Below are positions 7,063 to 16,200 of a DNA stretch of 64,000 nt, piece after piece (within the stretch, counting starts at the first letter, position 1; each line of letters starts with the position of its first letter). A program made the position numbers and the translations under genes. Source of the DNA: Marixanthomonas spongiae. GTDB taxonomy: Bacteria > Bacteroidota > Bacteroidia > Flavobacteriales > Flavobacteriaceae. The stretch covers positions 1 through 64,000 of the forward strand of contig NZ_QEHR01000004.1 of NCBI RefSeq assembly GCF_003095375.1. Reading direction: 5' to 3'. The notes below the pieces were generated by a model. The model had not been told where the DNA came from. It was given only the letters and a program-made list of their open reading frames with translations, and made no database searches.

Positions 7063-8223
7063 TCATCCCCTAAAAAGGAAAAACCGGTCTTTCAATTCTT
7101 CGATAGCCGTTTCTTTATTGGTGGTAATGTATTTTAAGGCTTCGTCTGTAAATTCCTGTCCTTTTTCGGTAAGGGAAACGATATTTTCTGAAATATGAAT
7201 CAGGTTGTTTTTTGTAGCCAGTTCCAACACCGTTTTGGCCTTAACCTTTTCCCAGTTAATGTGTTCCTGTAAATGGTTCACGTGGCGTTCTTCTTTTTCT
7301 TGATGATTTTGCAAATGCAATAGAAACACCAATAAAGACACTTCTATACGTTGTTGCCTTTCTTTGTAAAATACTGAAAACACGCCTTGTTTAGGCGCAA
7401 AAAGGTACACCAAAAGAAATACAACCCCCAGCATCGTGGTCATAGAACCGGCAATGGAGGCATCAAGCGCATTCGCAACCCAATACCCTGAAATGGCAGC
7501 AAAAATCCCGAAGAAACAACTTAACAATAACATTTTCTTTAGGTCGTCGGTCAATAAATAGGCGGTTGCGGGCGGGGCAATGATAAGTGCAACCACCAAA
7601 ACCGCCCCTACGGCATCGAAAGCGCCCACAATGGTAACCGAGGAGACCGTCATTAACCCGTAATGCAGCAACAAAGGCGAAAAACCAAGGGTAGCGGCAA
7701 GACCTTTATCGAAGGTGCTCAATTTAAGTTCTTTGAAAAACAAAATCAGCAGCGTGAGGTTGATCACCAAGATGGTACCTATCACCCAAAGTGATTTTGG
7801 GCCTATATCGGTATCGCCTACAATAAGGTGGTCAAAAGGGGCAAAAGCCAGTTCGCCCAGCAACACCGCGTCTATATCCAAATGAACGTCATTGGCGTGT
7901 TTTGCAATCAATATCACACCTATGCTAAAAAGAGCGGGGAATACCAAGCCTATCGCGGTATCTTCTTTTACCAAGCCGGTTTTTTGAATGAATTCGACCA
8001 AAATCACGGTGACCACACCAGTTACGGCAGCCAATAAAATTAAAAGGGGCGAATTGAGGTCTTGGGTGATAAAAAAGCCTACCACAATCCCCACCAAGAT
8101 GGAGTGGCTAATGGCATCACTAATCATGGCCATTTTCCGAAGTACCAAAAACACGCCTGGAATGGCACAGGCAACGGCGACCAAAGCGGCGATAAGTTGT
8201 ATTTCCAATTGTGCGTTAGTCAT
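7063..8223 (-). CDS. Metal ABC transporter permease (ZnuB/TroD-like) with winged-helix-like tail
   Basis: A 386-residue protein. Residues about 1-275 form the 8-9 helix ABC-3 permease of zinc/manganese/iron importers (SDAISHSILVGIVVGFF, FDAVGAVLVVALIIAPPATAYLL). The remaining 110 residues are soluble: a charged, histidine-containing helix and then a segment ending NNLIHISENIVSLTEKGQEF that resembles the recognition helix and wing of winged-helix repressors. The start chosen overlaps the upstream permease stop by 8 bases, showing translational coupling; a start 7 codons earlier is less likely. Two different permeases imply a heterodimeric channel. Confidence 0.88.
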   Translation of the reverse strand: MTNAQLEIQLIAALVAVACAIPGVFLVLRKMAMISDAISHSILVGIVVGFFITQDLNSPLLILLAAVTGVVTVILVEFIQKTGLVKEDTAIGLVFPALFSIGVILIAKHANDVHLDIDAVLLGELAFAPFDHLIVGDTDIGPKSLWVIGTILVINLTLLILFFKELKLSTFDKGLAATLGFSPLLLHYGLMTVSSVTIVGAFDAVGAVLVVALIIAPPATAYLLTDDLKKMLLLSCFFGIFAAISGYWVANALDASIAGSMTTMLGVVFLLVYLFAPKQGVFSVFYKERQQRIEVSLLVFLLHLQNHQEKEERHVNHLQEHINWEKVKAKTVLELATKNNLIHISENIVSLTEKGQEFTDEALKYITTNKETAIEELKDRFFLFRG

Positions 8224-9331
8224 GATCGGTTCCCATTTTAACATACATAGATTCGGCTTCTTGAAAGCCTTTTTCGGTTAAAGCCCATTGATTGCCTTCC
8301 ACACGGATTAAGTGTTGCTCTTCCAGTTTCGTCAACGTTTTTCGGGTAAACCCTTGAAAGTTGTTCAAAATACGGATAGCATGAGGGTGCGAAATGTTAT
8401 CGTGCTCCTTGGCAATACGGTACATAAAGGTGAGCGTTTTCTTTAAATGAAGTTCCCTTCGGTTTTTACGGAAACGAAGCTCCCGGAACAACAGTCCACG
8501 CCTAGGCGAAAAAATAAAGGAAAGCAACACAAAAGCCGCGGCCACCAAAACAATAACCGGTCCTGTTGAAAGGTTGTCCTGGCTCGCACTGATGGCGGTT
8601 CCGAAAACCCCTGAAAAAGCCCCGAATATCGATGCCAAAACAATCATCACCCCCAAATTATTGGTCCATTGCCTGGCCGCAGCTGCTGGAGCCAACAACA
8701 TAGCGCTCATAAGTACTACCCCAACGGTTTGCAGGCCAAGCACAATGGCGACTACAATAAAACTGGTAATCAAAATATCGAGAAAACGGGTGTTGAACCC
8801 CAAGGTTTTGGTGTAATCGGGATCAAAGAGCAATAGTTTCAGTTCTTTCCAGAAAAGAAGCAAAACGATAAGACTAACCCCAGTAACAGCGGCCATAACC
8901 CAAACATCCTCTTCTACCAGTGTGGCGGCTTGCCCAAACAAGTATTTGTCCAGCCCGGCTTGATTGGCATTCGGCATTTTCTGGATAAAGGTCAATAACA
9001 GCATCCCCAGACCAAAAAAGAGCGAAAGGATCAATCCCAAGGCCGTATCGTTTTTCAAGCGGGTGCGTTTTACGATGCTTTTAATCCAAAACGTACCGAT
9101 CAAGCCACTTATTAAAGCCCCAACTAAAAACAAATGTTCGTTCTTTACACCAGTAATAATAAAGGCAATGGCAATCCCGGGCAGGGAAGCGTGCGAAATG
9201 GCATCGCCCAAGAGACTCTGTTTGCGCAATACCGCAAAACTGCCCAACATACCGCAAATAGCTCCAAGCACGGCAGTGCCCAAGGTTATCGTGCGCAAGG
9301 TATAATTGGTAAAAAAGTCTGTTAGTTCCAT
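8216..9331 (-). CDS. Metal ABC transporter permease (TroC-like) with winged-helix-like tail
   Basis: A 371-residue partner of the next permease. The ABC-3 membrane domain covers about 1-280 (GDAISHASLPGIAIAFIITG, GLQTVGVVLMSAMLLAPAAAARQ). The C-terminal 90 residues are soluble and look like a winged helix, with TLTKLEEQHLIRVEGNQWAL followed by TEKGFQEAE, close to the pattern in DtxR/MarR proteins. It lies in the order lipoprotein, ATPase, permease, permease, downstream of a DtxR gene, and overlaps the next gene. The tail may sense metal or gate transport rather than bind DNA, since it is tethered to the membrane. Confidence 0.9.
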   Translation of the reverse strand: MELTDFFTNYTLRTITLGTAVLGAICGMLGSFAVLRKQSLLGDAISHASLPGIAIAFIITGVKNEHLFLVGALISGLIGTFWIKSIVKRTRLKNDTALGLILSLFFGLGMLLLTFIQKMPNANQAGLDKYLFGQAATLVEEDVWVMAAVTGVSLIVLLLFWKELKLLLFDPDYTKTLGFNTRFLDILITSFIVVAIVLGLQTVGVVLMSAMLLAPAAAARQWTNNLGVMIVLASIFGAFSGVFGTAISASQDNLSTGPVIVLVAAAFVLLSFIFSPRRGLLFRELRFRKNRRELHLKKTLTFMYRIAKEHDNISHPHAIRILNNFQGFTRKTLTKLEEQHLIRVEGNQWALTEKGFQEAESMYVKMGTDHD

Positions 9332-9366
9332 TTTTTTTATATCAGGCGTTGGGATAATAATTCAAT

Positions 9367-10107
9367 TTATTTATTCACCGCCACCTTGTAATTAATACCA
9401 TAGGTTTTGGTAAGGTTATCGTCGTTAAAAATATCCTTTACAGGGCCCGAGGCAATTCCTTTTACATTTAAAAAAGTTACCCAATCAAAATATTCCGGTA
9501 CGGTTTGCAGGTCGTGATGCACGACAATCAAGGTTTTGCCGGCTTTACGCAGTTCTTTTAAGATATTGATGATTGCTTTTTCGGTAGTAGCATCGACTCC
9601 CTGAAAGGGTTCGTCCATCAAATAAATAGATGCGTTTTGCACCAACGCCCTTGCTAAAAAAATGCGTTGCTGCTGCCCACCGCTCAACTGGCTTATTTGC
9701 CTGTCCCTAAATTCCAGCATGCCTACTTTTTCCAAAGCCTCCAAGGCTTGTTTTTTTTCTTTTTGCCCGGGTCGTTTTATCCAACCCAAGCTTCCGTAGG
9801 TGCCCATCATCACCACATCGAGTGCGATGGTTGGGAAATCCCAGTCCACACTGCCTTTTTGTGGCACGTACGCCACCTTATCCACTTGCTTTTTATACGG
9901 TTTGCCAAAAACTTGTACGCTACCGGCAATGGGTTTTACAATTCCTAAAATTGATTTTATAAGAGTAGATTTACCAGCTCCGTTTGGCCCAACGATTGCC
10001 ATGAGCACCCCTTCGGGGATGACGAGGTCTATATCCCACAAAACCGGTTTATAATTATAGGCTACGGTAAGGTCGTCAATTTTTATGGCGTAGGGTTCCT
10101 CTCTCAT
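9367..10107 (-). CDS. Metal ABC transporter ATP-binding protein (ZnuC/TroB-like)
   Basis: A 246-residue ATPase that powers the two permeases downstream. It shows Walker [10 protein letters not shown], the ABC signature LSGGQQQR, Walker [13 protein letters not shown] and the switch histidine in LIVVHHDL. The ATG giving [13 protein letters not shown] is chosen; an upstream TTG would add 9 residues. It lies 28 bases after the lipoprotein gene in the same operon. Sequence resembles the zinc/manganese/iron class, and substrate cannot be fixed from this subunit. Confidence 0.93.
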   Translation of the reverse strand: MREEPYAIKIDDLTVAYNYKPVLWDIDLVIPEGVLMAIVGPNGAGKSTLIKSILGIVKPIAGSVQVFGKPYKKQVDKVAYVPQKGSVDWDFPTIALDVVMMGTYGSLGWIKRPGQKEKKQALEALEKVGMLEFRDRQISQLSGGQQQRIFLARALVQNASIYLMDEPFQGVDATTEKAIINILKELRKAGKTLIVVHHDLQTVPEYFDWVTFLNVKGIASGPVKDIFNDDNLTKTYGINYKVAVNK

Positions 10108-10135
10108 TATATGGTTTTTTTTTGTGTGCAACAAC

Positions 10136-11047
10136 CTATTTCAATGCTTCCACGATTGTTTTTACGTTATAAGTGAACATTCCTATATAAGTCCCTTCTT
10201 TTGTGCCGGCATTGCCCAAGGCATCAGAATAAAGCGTACCGCCTATTTCCACTTGAAATCCTTCGGCCTTTACTGCTTGTTGTAAGGCTTCGATGGTTCG
10301 CCTTGGCACACTGGTTTCCACAAAAATCGCTTTTACCTTTTTCTCAATGATTAATTGGGCCAAATTTTGCACGTCTTGCACGCCCGCCTCGGTTGCTGTG
10401 GAAAGACCTTGCAGGCCAACGACTTCAAAACCATATTCCCTTCCGAAGTAATTAAAAGCATCGTGGGCAGTGACCAAAATGCGTTTTTCTTTGGGCAAAG
10501 TGGCAATGGTTTCGCGCACCTGTTTATCGAGGGCATCCAGTTTTTTAAGGTAGGCGGTTTTATTTTTTTCGAAATATGCGGCGTGAGCGGGATCCAGTTT
10601 GCTGAGTTCTTGGGTTAGGTAGGTGGTGATTTGTTTCCAGTACGCAATGTTGAACCAAATATGCGGGTCGTAACTGGAAGCAAAATATTCAGAACCTATC
10701 AGCCCTTTTTTGTCCAACACTTCGGCAAGTGCAATGGTGTTGCTGTTTCGGCCCATTTTTTCGAATACGTCGACTAATTTTCCTTCTAAGTGCAGACCGC
10801 TGTAAAACACTACATCGGCACGGGTCAATTTTGAAACGTCCCCTTCGCTGGCTTTATACAGGTGTGGGTCCACCCCGCTGCCCATCAAGCCTTGAACGCT
10901 AATGGAATCACCGCCAATATTTTTTACCAGATCGGTAATCATCGTAGTGGTGGTAACTACATTCAACTTCCCATTGGCACTGTTATTGCTGTTTTTGCAG
11001 CTTACCAACAATGTGAGGCACAATAAAAGCGGAAGTATTTTTTTCAT
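10136..11047 (-). CDS. Metal ABC transporter substrate-binding lipoprotein (ZnuA/TroA/MntC family)
   Basis: A 303-residue cluster A-I binding protein. The start [17 protein letters not shown] gives a lipoprotein signal with lipobox LVSC; an earlier in-frame start would put 24 residues before the signal. Likely metal ligands are in [32 protein letters not shown] and the Asp of GTLYSDALG, the usual three-His-plus-acid set. The His-rich loop typical of zinc-specific ZnuA is absent, which favours Mn or Fe over Zn. It starts 68 bases after the dtxR stop on the same strand and is probably co-transcribed with it. Confidence 0.93.
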   Translation of the reverse strand: MKKILPLLLCLTLLVSCKNSNNSANGKLNVVTTTTMITDLVKNIGGDSISVQGLMGSGVDPHLYKASEGDVSKLTRADVVFYSGLHLEGKLVDVFEKMGRNSNTIALAEVLDKKGLIGSEYFASSYDPHIWFNIAYWKQITTYLTQELSKLDPAHAAYFEKNKTAYLKKLDALDKQVRETIATLPKEKRILVTAHDAFNYFGREYGFEVVGLQGLSTATEAGVQDVQNLAQLIIEKKVKAIFVETSVPRRTIEALQQAVKAEGFQVEIGGTLYSDALGNAGTKEGTYIGMFTYNVKTIVEALK

Positions 11048-11115
11048 AACTGAAATTTCAAGTTTTAGTTTAGTATACGTTGAATCAACAGGCGATGGGC
11101 AAATTATCACTAACT

Positions 11116-11769
11116 TCAATCTTCAACATAAATGTTATCGGTCGCGGTTTTTGATAGCAGCACCTGCCGTTTTCCAACTTGTACCGTCATACTTTCATCA
11201 AACGATTGTATTTGCATGACTTTCATCTCGGTATGCATCCCTATATCTTGATCGTCCAAAAATTTCAAGAAGGCAGAAGAAGCATCGTTAAACCCTTTGC
11301 ACACGCCTTTTTGACCTTCTTTTAGCTGTGAAAGTCTTTTTTTAGGTGCCTTGGGCAGGTTTCCACTGGCGTCGGGGATAGGGTCGCCGTGGGGATCATA
11401 AGCAGGGCGGCCCAAAAAACGGTCCAGTTCTTCCACCAATTTTGGCGAACGGATATGCTCCAACTGCTCTGCCACTTCGTGCACCTCATCCCAGTTGAAG
11501 TTTAAGCGTTCCACTAAAAAAGATTCCCATAGCCGGTGCTTTCGTACCACGGTCAAAGCTTGTTTTCTTCCGGTTTGAGTCAATTGCACGCCATAGTATT
11601 TTTTATAGTCAACCAAGTTTTTATTGGCGAGCCTTTTTATCATTTCGGTCACCGATGCGGCTTTGGTTTCCAACAATTCGGCGAGCGCACTGGTGGACAC
11701 CCCTTCTCCAGCTTCTTCCTGCAGATGGAAAATAGCTTTCAAGTAATTTTCTTCAGATTGGGTAAACAT
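11116..11769 (-). CDS. DtxR/MntR family metal-dependent repressor (paralogue 2), first gene of the metal importer operon
   Basis: A 217-residue paralogue of the repressor at 5.8-6.5 kb with the same order: winged helix (MFTQSEENYLKAIFHLQ), metal/dimerisation domain (HEVAEQLEHIRSPKLVEEL, DPHGDPIP) and C-terminal FeoA-like domain. Three in-frame starts exist. A GTG lies inside the -7 promoter element (11787-11794), so the ATG at 11769, or the one at 11778 as a near-leaderless start, is more credible. It heads the lipoprotein-ATPase-permease-permease genes and is divergent from a TonB receptor, with an operator-like site between them. Confidence 0.93.
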   Translation of the reverse strand: MFTQSEENYLKAIFHLQEEAGEGVSTSALAELLETKAASVTEMIKRLANKNLVDYKKYYGVQLTQTGRKQALTVVRKHRLWESFLVERLNFNWDEVHEVAEQLEHIRSPKLVEELDRFLGRPAYDPHGDPIPDASGNLPKAPKKRLSQLKEGQKGVCKGFNDASSAFLKFLDDQDIGMHTEMKVMQIQSFDESMTVQVGKRQVLLSKTATDNIYVED

Positions 11770-11786
11770 ATTTTTCATATACAGCA

Positions 11787-11794
11787 CAAAGATA
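11787..11794 (-). promoter_or_regulatory. -7 promoter element of dtxR paralogue 2 and importer operon
   Basis: The minus strand reads TATCTTTG (TAnnTTTG) 17 bases before the chosen start codon. The adjacent operator-like dyad (11820-11833) is about 25 bases upstream, near the -33 region. Confidence 0.5.
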
Positions 11795-11819
11795 CATTTT
11801 ATCTTTCAAGAATAAAATA

Positions 11820-11833
11820 TTAGCTTTGCCTAA
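11820..11833. promoter_or_regulatory. DtxR-type operator overlapping the receptor promoter
   Basis: TTAGCTTTGCCTAA has the TTAG-N6-CTAA core found as a perfect palindrome at 6481-6500. It contains TAGCTTTG (11821-11828), an exact TAnnTTTG -7 element for the receptor at 11873, so a bound repressor would block that promoter directly. Confidence 0.55.
11821..11828 (+). promoter_or_regulatory. -7 promoter element of the TonB receptor
   Basis: TAGCTTTG matches TAnnTTTG, 44 bases before the receptor start and inside the operator-like dyad. Confidence 0.45.
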
Positions 11834-11872
11834 ATTTTAATTCTAAATTAAAAAATAATATAGTTTAATATT

Positions 11873-14227
11873 ATGAAATATATTTTACATATCATGCTCT
11901 TCATGCCTGTTTATCTTTTTTCCCAAAACGACAAAGCCACTATTTCGGGCACATTTACTTCAAATGGACGCCCAGTTCCTTTCAGTAGTATTTATATTAA
12001 AAACAGTGCTACAGGCACCGATGCCGATATAGACGGGAACTATTCACTTGCGGTTTCCGAAGGCACGTTCACTTTAGTTGTGCAATCGCAAGGTTATAAA
12101 ACCCAAAGAAGAGAAGTAACCGTGGCAGCCGGCGAGCATATCACCTTGGATTTTTCGTTGACCGAAGACACCTTTGGCCTTGATGAAGTTGTGGTGAGCG
12201 CCACCCGAAACCGTATTATAAAACGGGATGCACCCGTGATTGTAAATGTGCTCAGTCCTAAACTGTTCAACGCTACGCAATCTATTTCCCTTGCCGATGG
12301 CCTAAATTACCAACCAGGCGTGCGGATTGAGACCAACTGCCAAAACTGTGGGTTTACACAAGTACGTCTTAATGGTTTGGAAGGACAATACACCCAAGTT
12401 TTGGTAAACAGCCGTCCGGTGTTCAGTGCGCTCAACGGGGTGTATGGCCTGGAACAGATTCCAGTAAGCATCATTGATCGGGTTGAGGTGGTAAGAAGTG
12501 GTGGTTCTGCGCTTTTTGGCTCCAATGCCATTGCCGGAACGGTTAATGTAATAACAAAAGAACCCGTTAACAACAGTTGGGAAATACGTTCCAATTTTGC
12601 CGCGATCGATGGTAAAACGGCAGACCGAACGGTAAATGTGAACGGATCGATAGTGAGCGAAGATTTAAGCAGTGGTGTTACTGTTTTTGGCATGTACCGA
12701 AACCGCAATCCCTATGATGCCAATGGCGACAGGTTTAGCGAAATCACCAAAATGACCAACAACTCGCTTGGCGCAAAAGTATTTTTAAAGCCTAATGACA
12801 ATAGTAAGTTTGGAATCGATTTTACGGCAATACGTGAATTCAGACGAGGCGGGGACCGTTTGAATTTAGCTCCTCAGTTTACCGACATCACCGAGCAACT
12901 GGACCATAACACCGTATTCGGCGGCACCGATTACGAGTGGCATGACGATGCGCGCAAAAATTCGGTGAGCGCCTATGTTTCTGCCCAACATACGGACCGC
13001 GACAGTTATTACGGGGGCTTAGGCGGTGGGCGAACGGCTGCCGACTCTATTGCCGCAAACAACTCCTTTGGTATCACCACCGATTTAGCCGTCGTGGCAG
13101 GAACAAAGTATTCGCATCATTTTATCAACGATGATGTAATTACCACTGGTGCTGAATTTCAGCGTAATGACACCGAAGACGCTATTGCCGGCTACAACCG
13201 CTTGATCGATCAAAAAGTGAACAGCCTTGGCCTTTACGCACAATACCAATGGAAACCCATTGACGATTTCACTGCGCTTATTGGTGCACGGCTGGACCAC
13301 ATAAACGTCGATGGTTTTTATACCATTGAAGATATTGCACGATCATCGCAGGTGAACGAAACCGAAATAAGCCCCCGATTGACCGTGTTGTACAATATTT
13401 CCGAAGCACTGCAATTTAGGGGCGGTTATGCGCGGGGTTTTCGGGCACCGCAAGCTTTCAATGAAGATTTGCACGTATCATCGGTTGGGGGCGAACAGCG
13501 ATTCGTTATCCTTTCCAATAATTTGGAAAGTGAGTTTTCCAACGCATATACCGCCTCGTTTAATTTTACGAAAAATTTCAACAAGGTACAGACCAATGTT
13601 TTGGTTGAAGGGTTTTACACCACCTTAAAGAACCCGTTTACCATTGTGAGCACAGGAACTTCCCTGCCCAACGGTTCCATATTGGAAGAATCCCGAAATG
13701 GTGCTGAGGCGCGTGTTGCAGGAGCTAATTTTGAGCTTTCGGTATCGCCAAGTTCCGATTTGTTTTTTCTGCTTGGGGGCACCATTCAAAAATCGAAATA
13801 CAAGGAAGGTCAAGTACTTTTTGAAGCCGATGGCAGCGTGGCAGGAGAACAAGATGTGGTTTTAGATGAGTTTGTGCGCGCACCAAATTCCTACGGCTTT
13901 TTAAACGCCAACTGGCAACTAAACGAAGCTTTTAAAACAGACGTTACTGGAACGTTTACCAGTTCAATGATAGCGCCGCATGTAGTGAGCGACACAGGGT
14001 TTATGAATTTGATACGCACAAAGCCCTTTTACGATTTAACCGTAAAGGTAACCTACCATTTCGATTTAAAAGAAACATTTCATGTCGAGCTGAGTGGCGG
14101 GGTGCAAAACATTTTTGACAGCTATCAAGACGATTTTGACACCGGAGCCACACGGGATTCAGATTACATCTACGGCCCCAATATGCCCAGAACGGTCTTC
14201 GTAGGGTTACGATTTGGTGATTTTTAA
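11873..14227 (+). CDS. TonB-dependent receptor, metal or siderophore type
   Basis: A 784-residue outer-membrane receptor. A signal peptide (to about residue 17) is followed by a carboxypeptidase-regulatory-like beta domain (about 22-95), a TonB box/plug start at LDEVVVSATRNR (about 103), the plug with IETNCQNCGFTQVRLNG and VEVVRSGGSALFGSNAIAGT, and a 22-strand barrel to the end. The NCQNCG plug motif is common in Bacteroidota receptors for haem or metal complexes. Its promoter overlaps a DtxR-like operator and it is divergent from a DtxR-metal importer operon, so uptake of the same metal across the outer membrane is a reasonable inference. It is followed by a thioredoxin-like gene. Confidence 0.92.
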   Translation: MKYILHIMLFMPVYLFSQNDKATISGTFTSNGRPVPFSSIYIKNSATGTDADIDGNYSLAVSEGTFTLVVQSQGYKTQRREVTVAAGEHITLDFSLTEDTFGLDEVVVSATRNRIIKRDAPVIVNVLSPKLFNATQSISLADGLNYQPGVRIETNCQNCGFTQVRLNGLEGQYTQVLVNSRPVFSALNGVYGLEQIPVSIIDRVEVVRSGGSALFGSNAIAGTVNVITKEPVNNSWEIRSNFAAIDGKTADRTVNVNGSIVSEDLSSGVTVFGMYRNRNPYDANGDRFSEITKMTNNSLGAKVFLKPNDNSKFGIDFTAIREFRRGGDRLNLAPQFTDITEQLDHNTVFGGTDYEWHDDARKNSVSAYVSAQHTDRDSYYGGLGGGRTAADSIAANNSFGITTDLAVVAGTKYSHHFINDDVITTGAEFQRNDTEDAIAGYNRLIDQKVNSLGLYAQYQWKPIDDFTALIGARLDHINVDGFYTIEDIARSSQVNETEISPRLTVLYNISEALQFRGGYARGFRAPQAFNEDLHVSSVGGEQRFVILSNNLESEFSNAYTASFNFTKNFNKVQTNVLVEGFYTTLKNPFTIVSTGTSLPNGSILEESRNGAEARVAGANFELSVSPSSDLFFLLGGTIQKSKYKEGQVLFEADGSVAGEQDVVLDEFVRAPNSYGFLNANWQLNEAFKTDVTGTFTSSMIAPHVVSDTGFMNLIRTKPFYDLTVKVTYHFDLKETFHVELSGGVQNIFDSYQDDFDTGATRDSDYIYGPNMPRTVFVGLRFGDF

Positions 14228-14239
14228 AAATATGAAGTT

Positions 14240-14710
14240 ATGAAAAATATATATTGTTTCGTATTCATTGCTTTAGCAGGGCTCTTTATTACAAAAGCCC
14301 AAAACCCCGATGAAATACAGTGGAAAACATGGCCCGAGCTGGAACAAGCCCTTAAAAAGGAACCCAAACCGGTGTTTATATTTTTCCATGCCGATTGGTG
14401 TGTCTATTGTAAGAAAATTGAGCGGGTTGTATTTAACAAATTGGCCGTAATTCAAAAGATAAACAAGAATTATTATGCCGTTGAAATGAATGTTGAAAGC
14501 ACTGATACTATAACCTTCGATACTGTCGAATTTAAAAATACACAAGCCCGCACCCAGCGCAATAGCGTTCACGAAATCGCCTTATTGCTCGCCTCACGAA
14601 AAGGACAGCCTTTTTCGTTACCGGCAACTCTAATTTTAAATGAAGACTTCACAGTTAAGAAACGTATTTTTGAGTATTACACCGCTCAACAATTGCTGAA
14701 AGTGTTGTGA
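14240..14710 (+). CDS. Exported thioredoxin-fold protein
   Basis: A 156-residue protein with a signal peptide (to about residue 20) and a thioredoxin-like domain whose redox motif is WCVYC (Cys54, Cys57) in FIFFHADWCVYCKKIERVVF. It belongs to the periplasmic DUF255/thioredoxin-7-like group. It starts 12 bases after the TonB receptor stop and is surely in the same transcript, suggesting that it reduces or helps fold the receptor (the plug has a CxxC pair) or handles the imported metal. Those roles are inferred. Confidence 0.85.
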   Translation: MKNIYCFVFIALAGLFITKAQNPDEIQWKTWPELEQALKKEPKPVFIFFHADWCVYCKKIERVVFNKLAVIQKINKNYYAVEMNVESTDTITFDTVEFKNTQARTQRNSVHEIALLLASRKGQPFSLPATLILNEDFTVKKRIFEYYTAQQLLKVL

Positions 14711-14726
14711 GGTACGATATAAGGTT

Positions 14727-15473
14727 TTAAAACCCACGTTCCTTTTGAAGCTGTTCATACGCATCCTGCACCTTCCTGAATTTTTCTTCCGCGCCTTTTC
14801 TATAGGCTTCATCCATATGCTGCAGTTTATCTGGATGGTATTTTTTGGCCATGGTGCGATACGCTTTTTTAATTTCGGCATCGGTGGCAGTACGGTCAAT
14901 TTCCAAAATTTTATACGCACTGTCCGGATTTTTGAAGAACATGGCTTTGATGCTTTCAAAATCACGCGGACTCACCCCGAGGTATCCGGAAATTTCATTG
15001 ATTTTCCGCACTTCAAGCTCGCTCACCCGTCCATCGGCATTGGCAATGCTGAATAAGAAGTGAAGCACTTGCAACCGCGATTCGTAGCGCATGCGTTGCC
15101 GAAACATGGTACCGATTTTCGCTGCCGAAATCTCCCGTTTTTTAATCACGTCGTTAAATACCCGAAACGTGGCATTGGCGCGATCCTTTCCGTAGGCTTG
15201 CACAAAATACTTGCGTACATAGTCCAACTCTTGCTGGCTCACCCGTCCGTCGGCCTTAATGACCAGGGATGCCAACGAAAGCAAATTGAGCTCAAAATCG
15301 GCCGGAGTTACGCGCTGGCTTCGTTGTTGTTGCTGAAAAGTGCCTTGAAACCCCCTTCCAGCACTGGAACCACCAAAGTAATTATCCAACAGGCTTCCTA
15401 TTAAAAACCCAACGATGGCTCCAGGAAACCGGTACACCATATAACCAATAAAAGCTGCAAACCAACGAATCAT
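14727..15473 (-). CDS. TerB-DnaJ (DjlA-like) co-chaperone
   Basis: A 248-residue protein with an N-terminal membrane/glycine segment ([20 protein letters not shown]), a TerB-like helical domain (about 60-165, including [13 protein letters not shown] and [12 protein letters not shown] with paired acidic motifs) and a C-terminal J domain with the HPD signature in [10 protein letters not shown]. This is the DjlA architecture; J proteins stimulate DnaK ATPase. The J domain being C-terminal and membrane-tethered is typical. A TATATTTG element lies upstream (15505-15512), so it is its own unit. Confidence 0.9.
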   Translation of the reverse strand: MIRWFAAFIGYMVYRFPGAIVGFLIGSLLDNYFGGSSAGRGFQGTFQQQQRSQRVTPADFELNLLSLASLVIKADGRVSQQELDYVRKYFVQAYGKDRANATFRVFNDVIKKREISAAKIGTMFRQRMRYESRLQVLHFLFSIANADGRVSELEVRKINEISGYLGVSPRDFESIKAMFFKNPDSAYKILEIDRTATDAEIKKAYRTMAKKYHPDKLQHMDEAYRKGAEEKFRKVQDAYEQLQKERGF

Positions 15474-15504
15474 AAACTAAACACTAGCAATTTGTAGAAT
15501 GGTG

Positions 15505-15512
15505 CAAATATA
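15505..15512 (-). promoter_or_regulatory. -7 promoter element of the TerB-DnaJ gene
   Basis: The minus strand reads TATATTTG, an exact TAnnTTTG match, 32 bases before the start codon. Confidence 0.45.
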
Positions 15513-15662
15513 AAGAAAGCTTAGTAAGCAATGTAGCGTTGGTAAATTTAAAAAAGCACAGATCTCAAATCACTAAACCATATCTTATCAATTTTGAAAT
15601 TCGGAGTTTGCAGCTTGTTGTTATTTGTGTATGTTACCTCCTTGATACCGTGTCAAATTTCG

Positions 15663-15670
15663 TATCTTTG
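15663..15670 (+). promoter_or_regulatory. -33/-7 promoter of the bacilliredoxin gene
   Basis: TATCTTTG follows a TTG (15642-15644) by 18 bases, a near-ideal Bacteroidota promoter, 35 bases before the start codon. Confidence 0.6.
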
Positions 15671-15704
15671 CACTAAAATTGTTACACTTTAAAAATAAAG
15701 ATAT

Positions 15705-16115
15705 ATGTATCCACCGGAATTGGTAAAACCTATGCGGGAAGACCTGACCAACATTGGTTTTTCCGAACTGTTCACTGAAGAAGAAGTAACCCAAGCCCTT
15801 AACAAAGAAGGCACCACTTTGGTCGTGGTCAATTCGGTTTGTGGTTGTGCGGCAGCCAATGCGCGCCCTGGTGCCCGTATGTCGTTGCAAAATGCCAACA
15901 CGCCAGACAACTTAGTAACCGTATTTGCAGGTGTGGACCGGGAAGCGGTCGATGCCGCCAGATCGCATATGGTCCCGTTCCCTCCAAGTTCGCCATCTAT
16001 GGCCTTGTTTAAAGACGGGGAATTAGTGCATATGCTGGAACGCCACCACATTGAAGGTCGTCCGGCCGAAGCTATTGCCGAAAATTTAAAAGGAGCGTAC
16101 GACGAGTATTGTTAG
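15705..16115 (+). CDS. BrxA/BrxB family bacilliredoxin
   Basis: A 136-residue YphP/YqiW family protein, full length. The active site CGC (Cys46-Gly-Cys48 in [14 protein letters not shown]) is intact. The family removes bacillithiol from S-bacillithiolated proteins in Firmicutes, and Bacteroidota also make bacillithiol, so a disulfide-reductase role is expected. The protein also ends in a Cys. It has its own promoter and no operon partner. Confidence 0.93.
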   Translation: MYPPELVKPMREDLTNIGFSELFTEEEVTQALNKEGTTLVVVNSVCGCAAANARPGARMSLQNANTPDNLVTVFAGVDREAVDAARSHMVPFPPSSPSMALFKDGELVHMLERHHIEGRPAEAIAENLKGAYDEYC

Positions 16116-16200
16116 TCCCCTTTTTATTTAGAGGTTAAAATCTAAAAAATGCTTGTCCGTAAAAAAACCAAGCGCCAAATATGACATCAGAGAAGAACGT

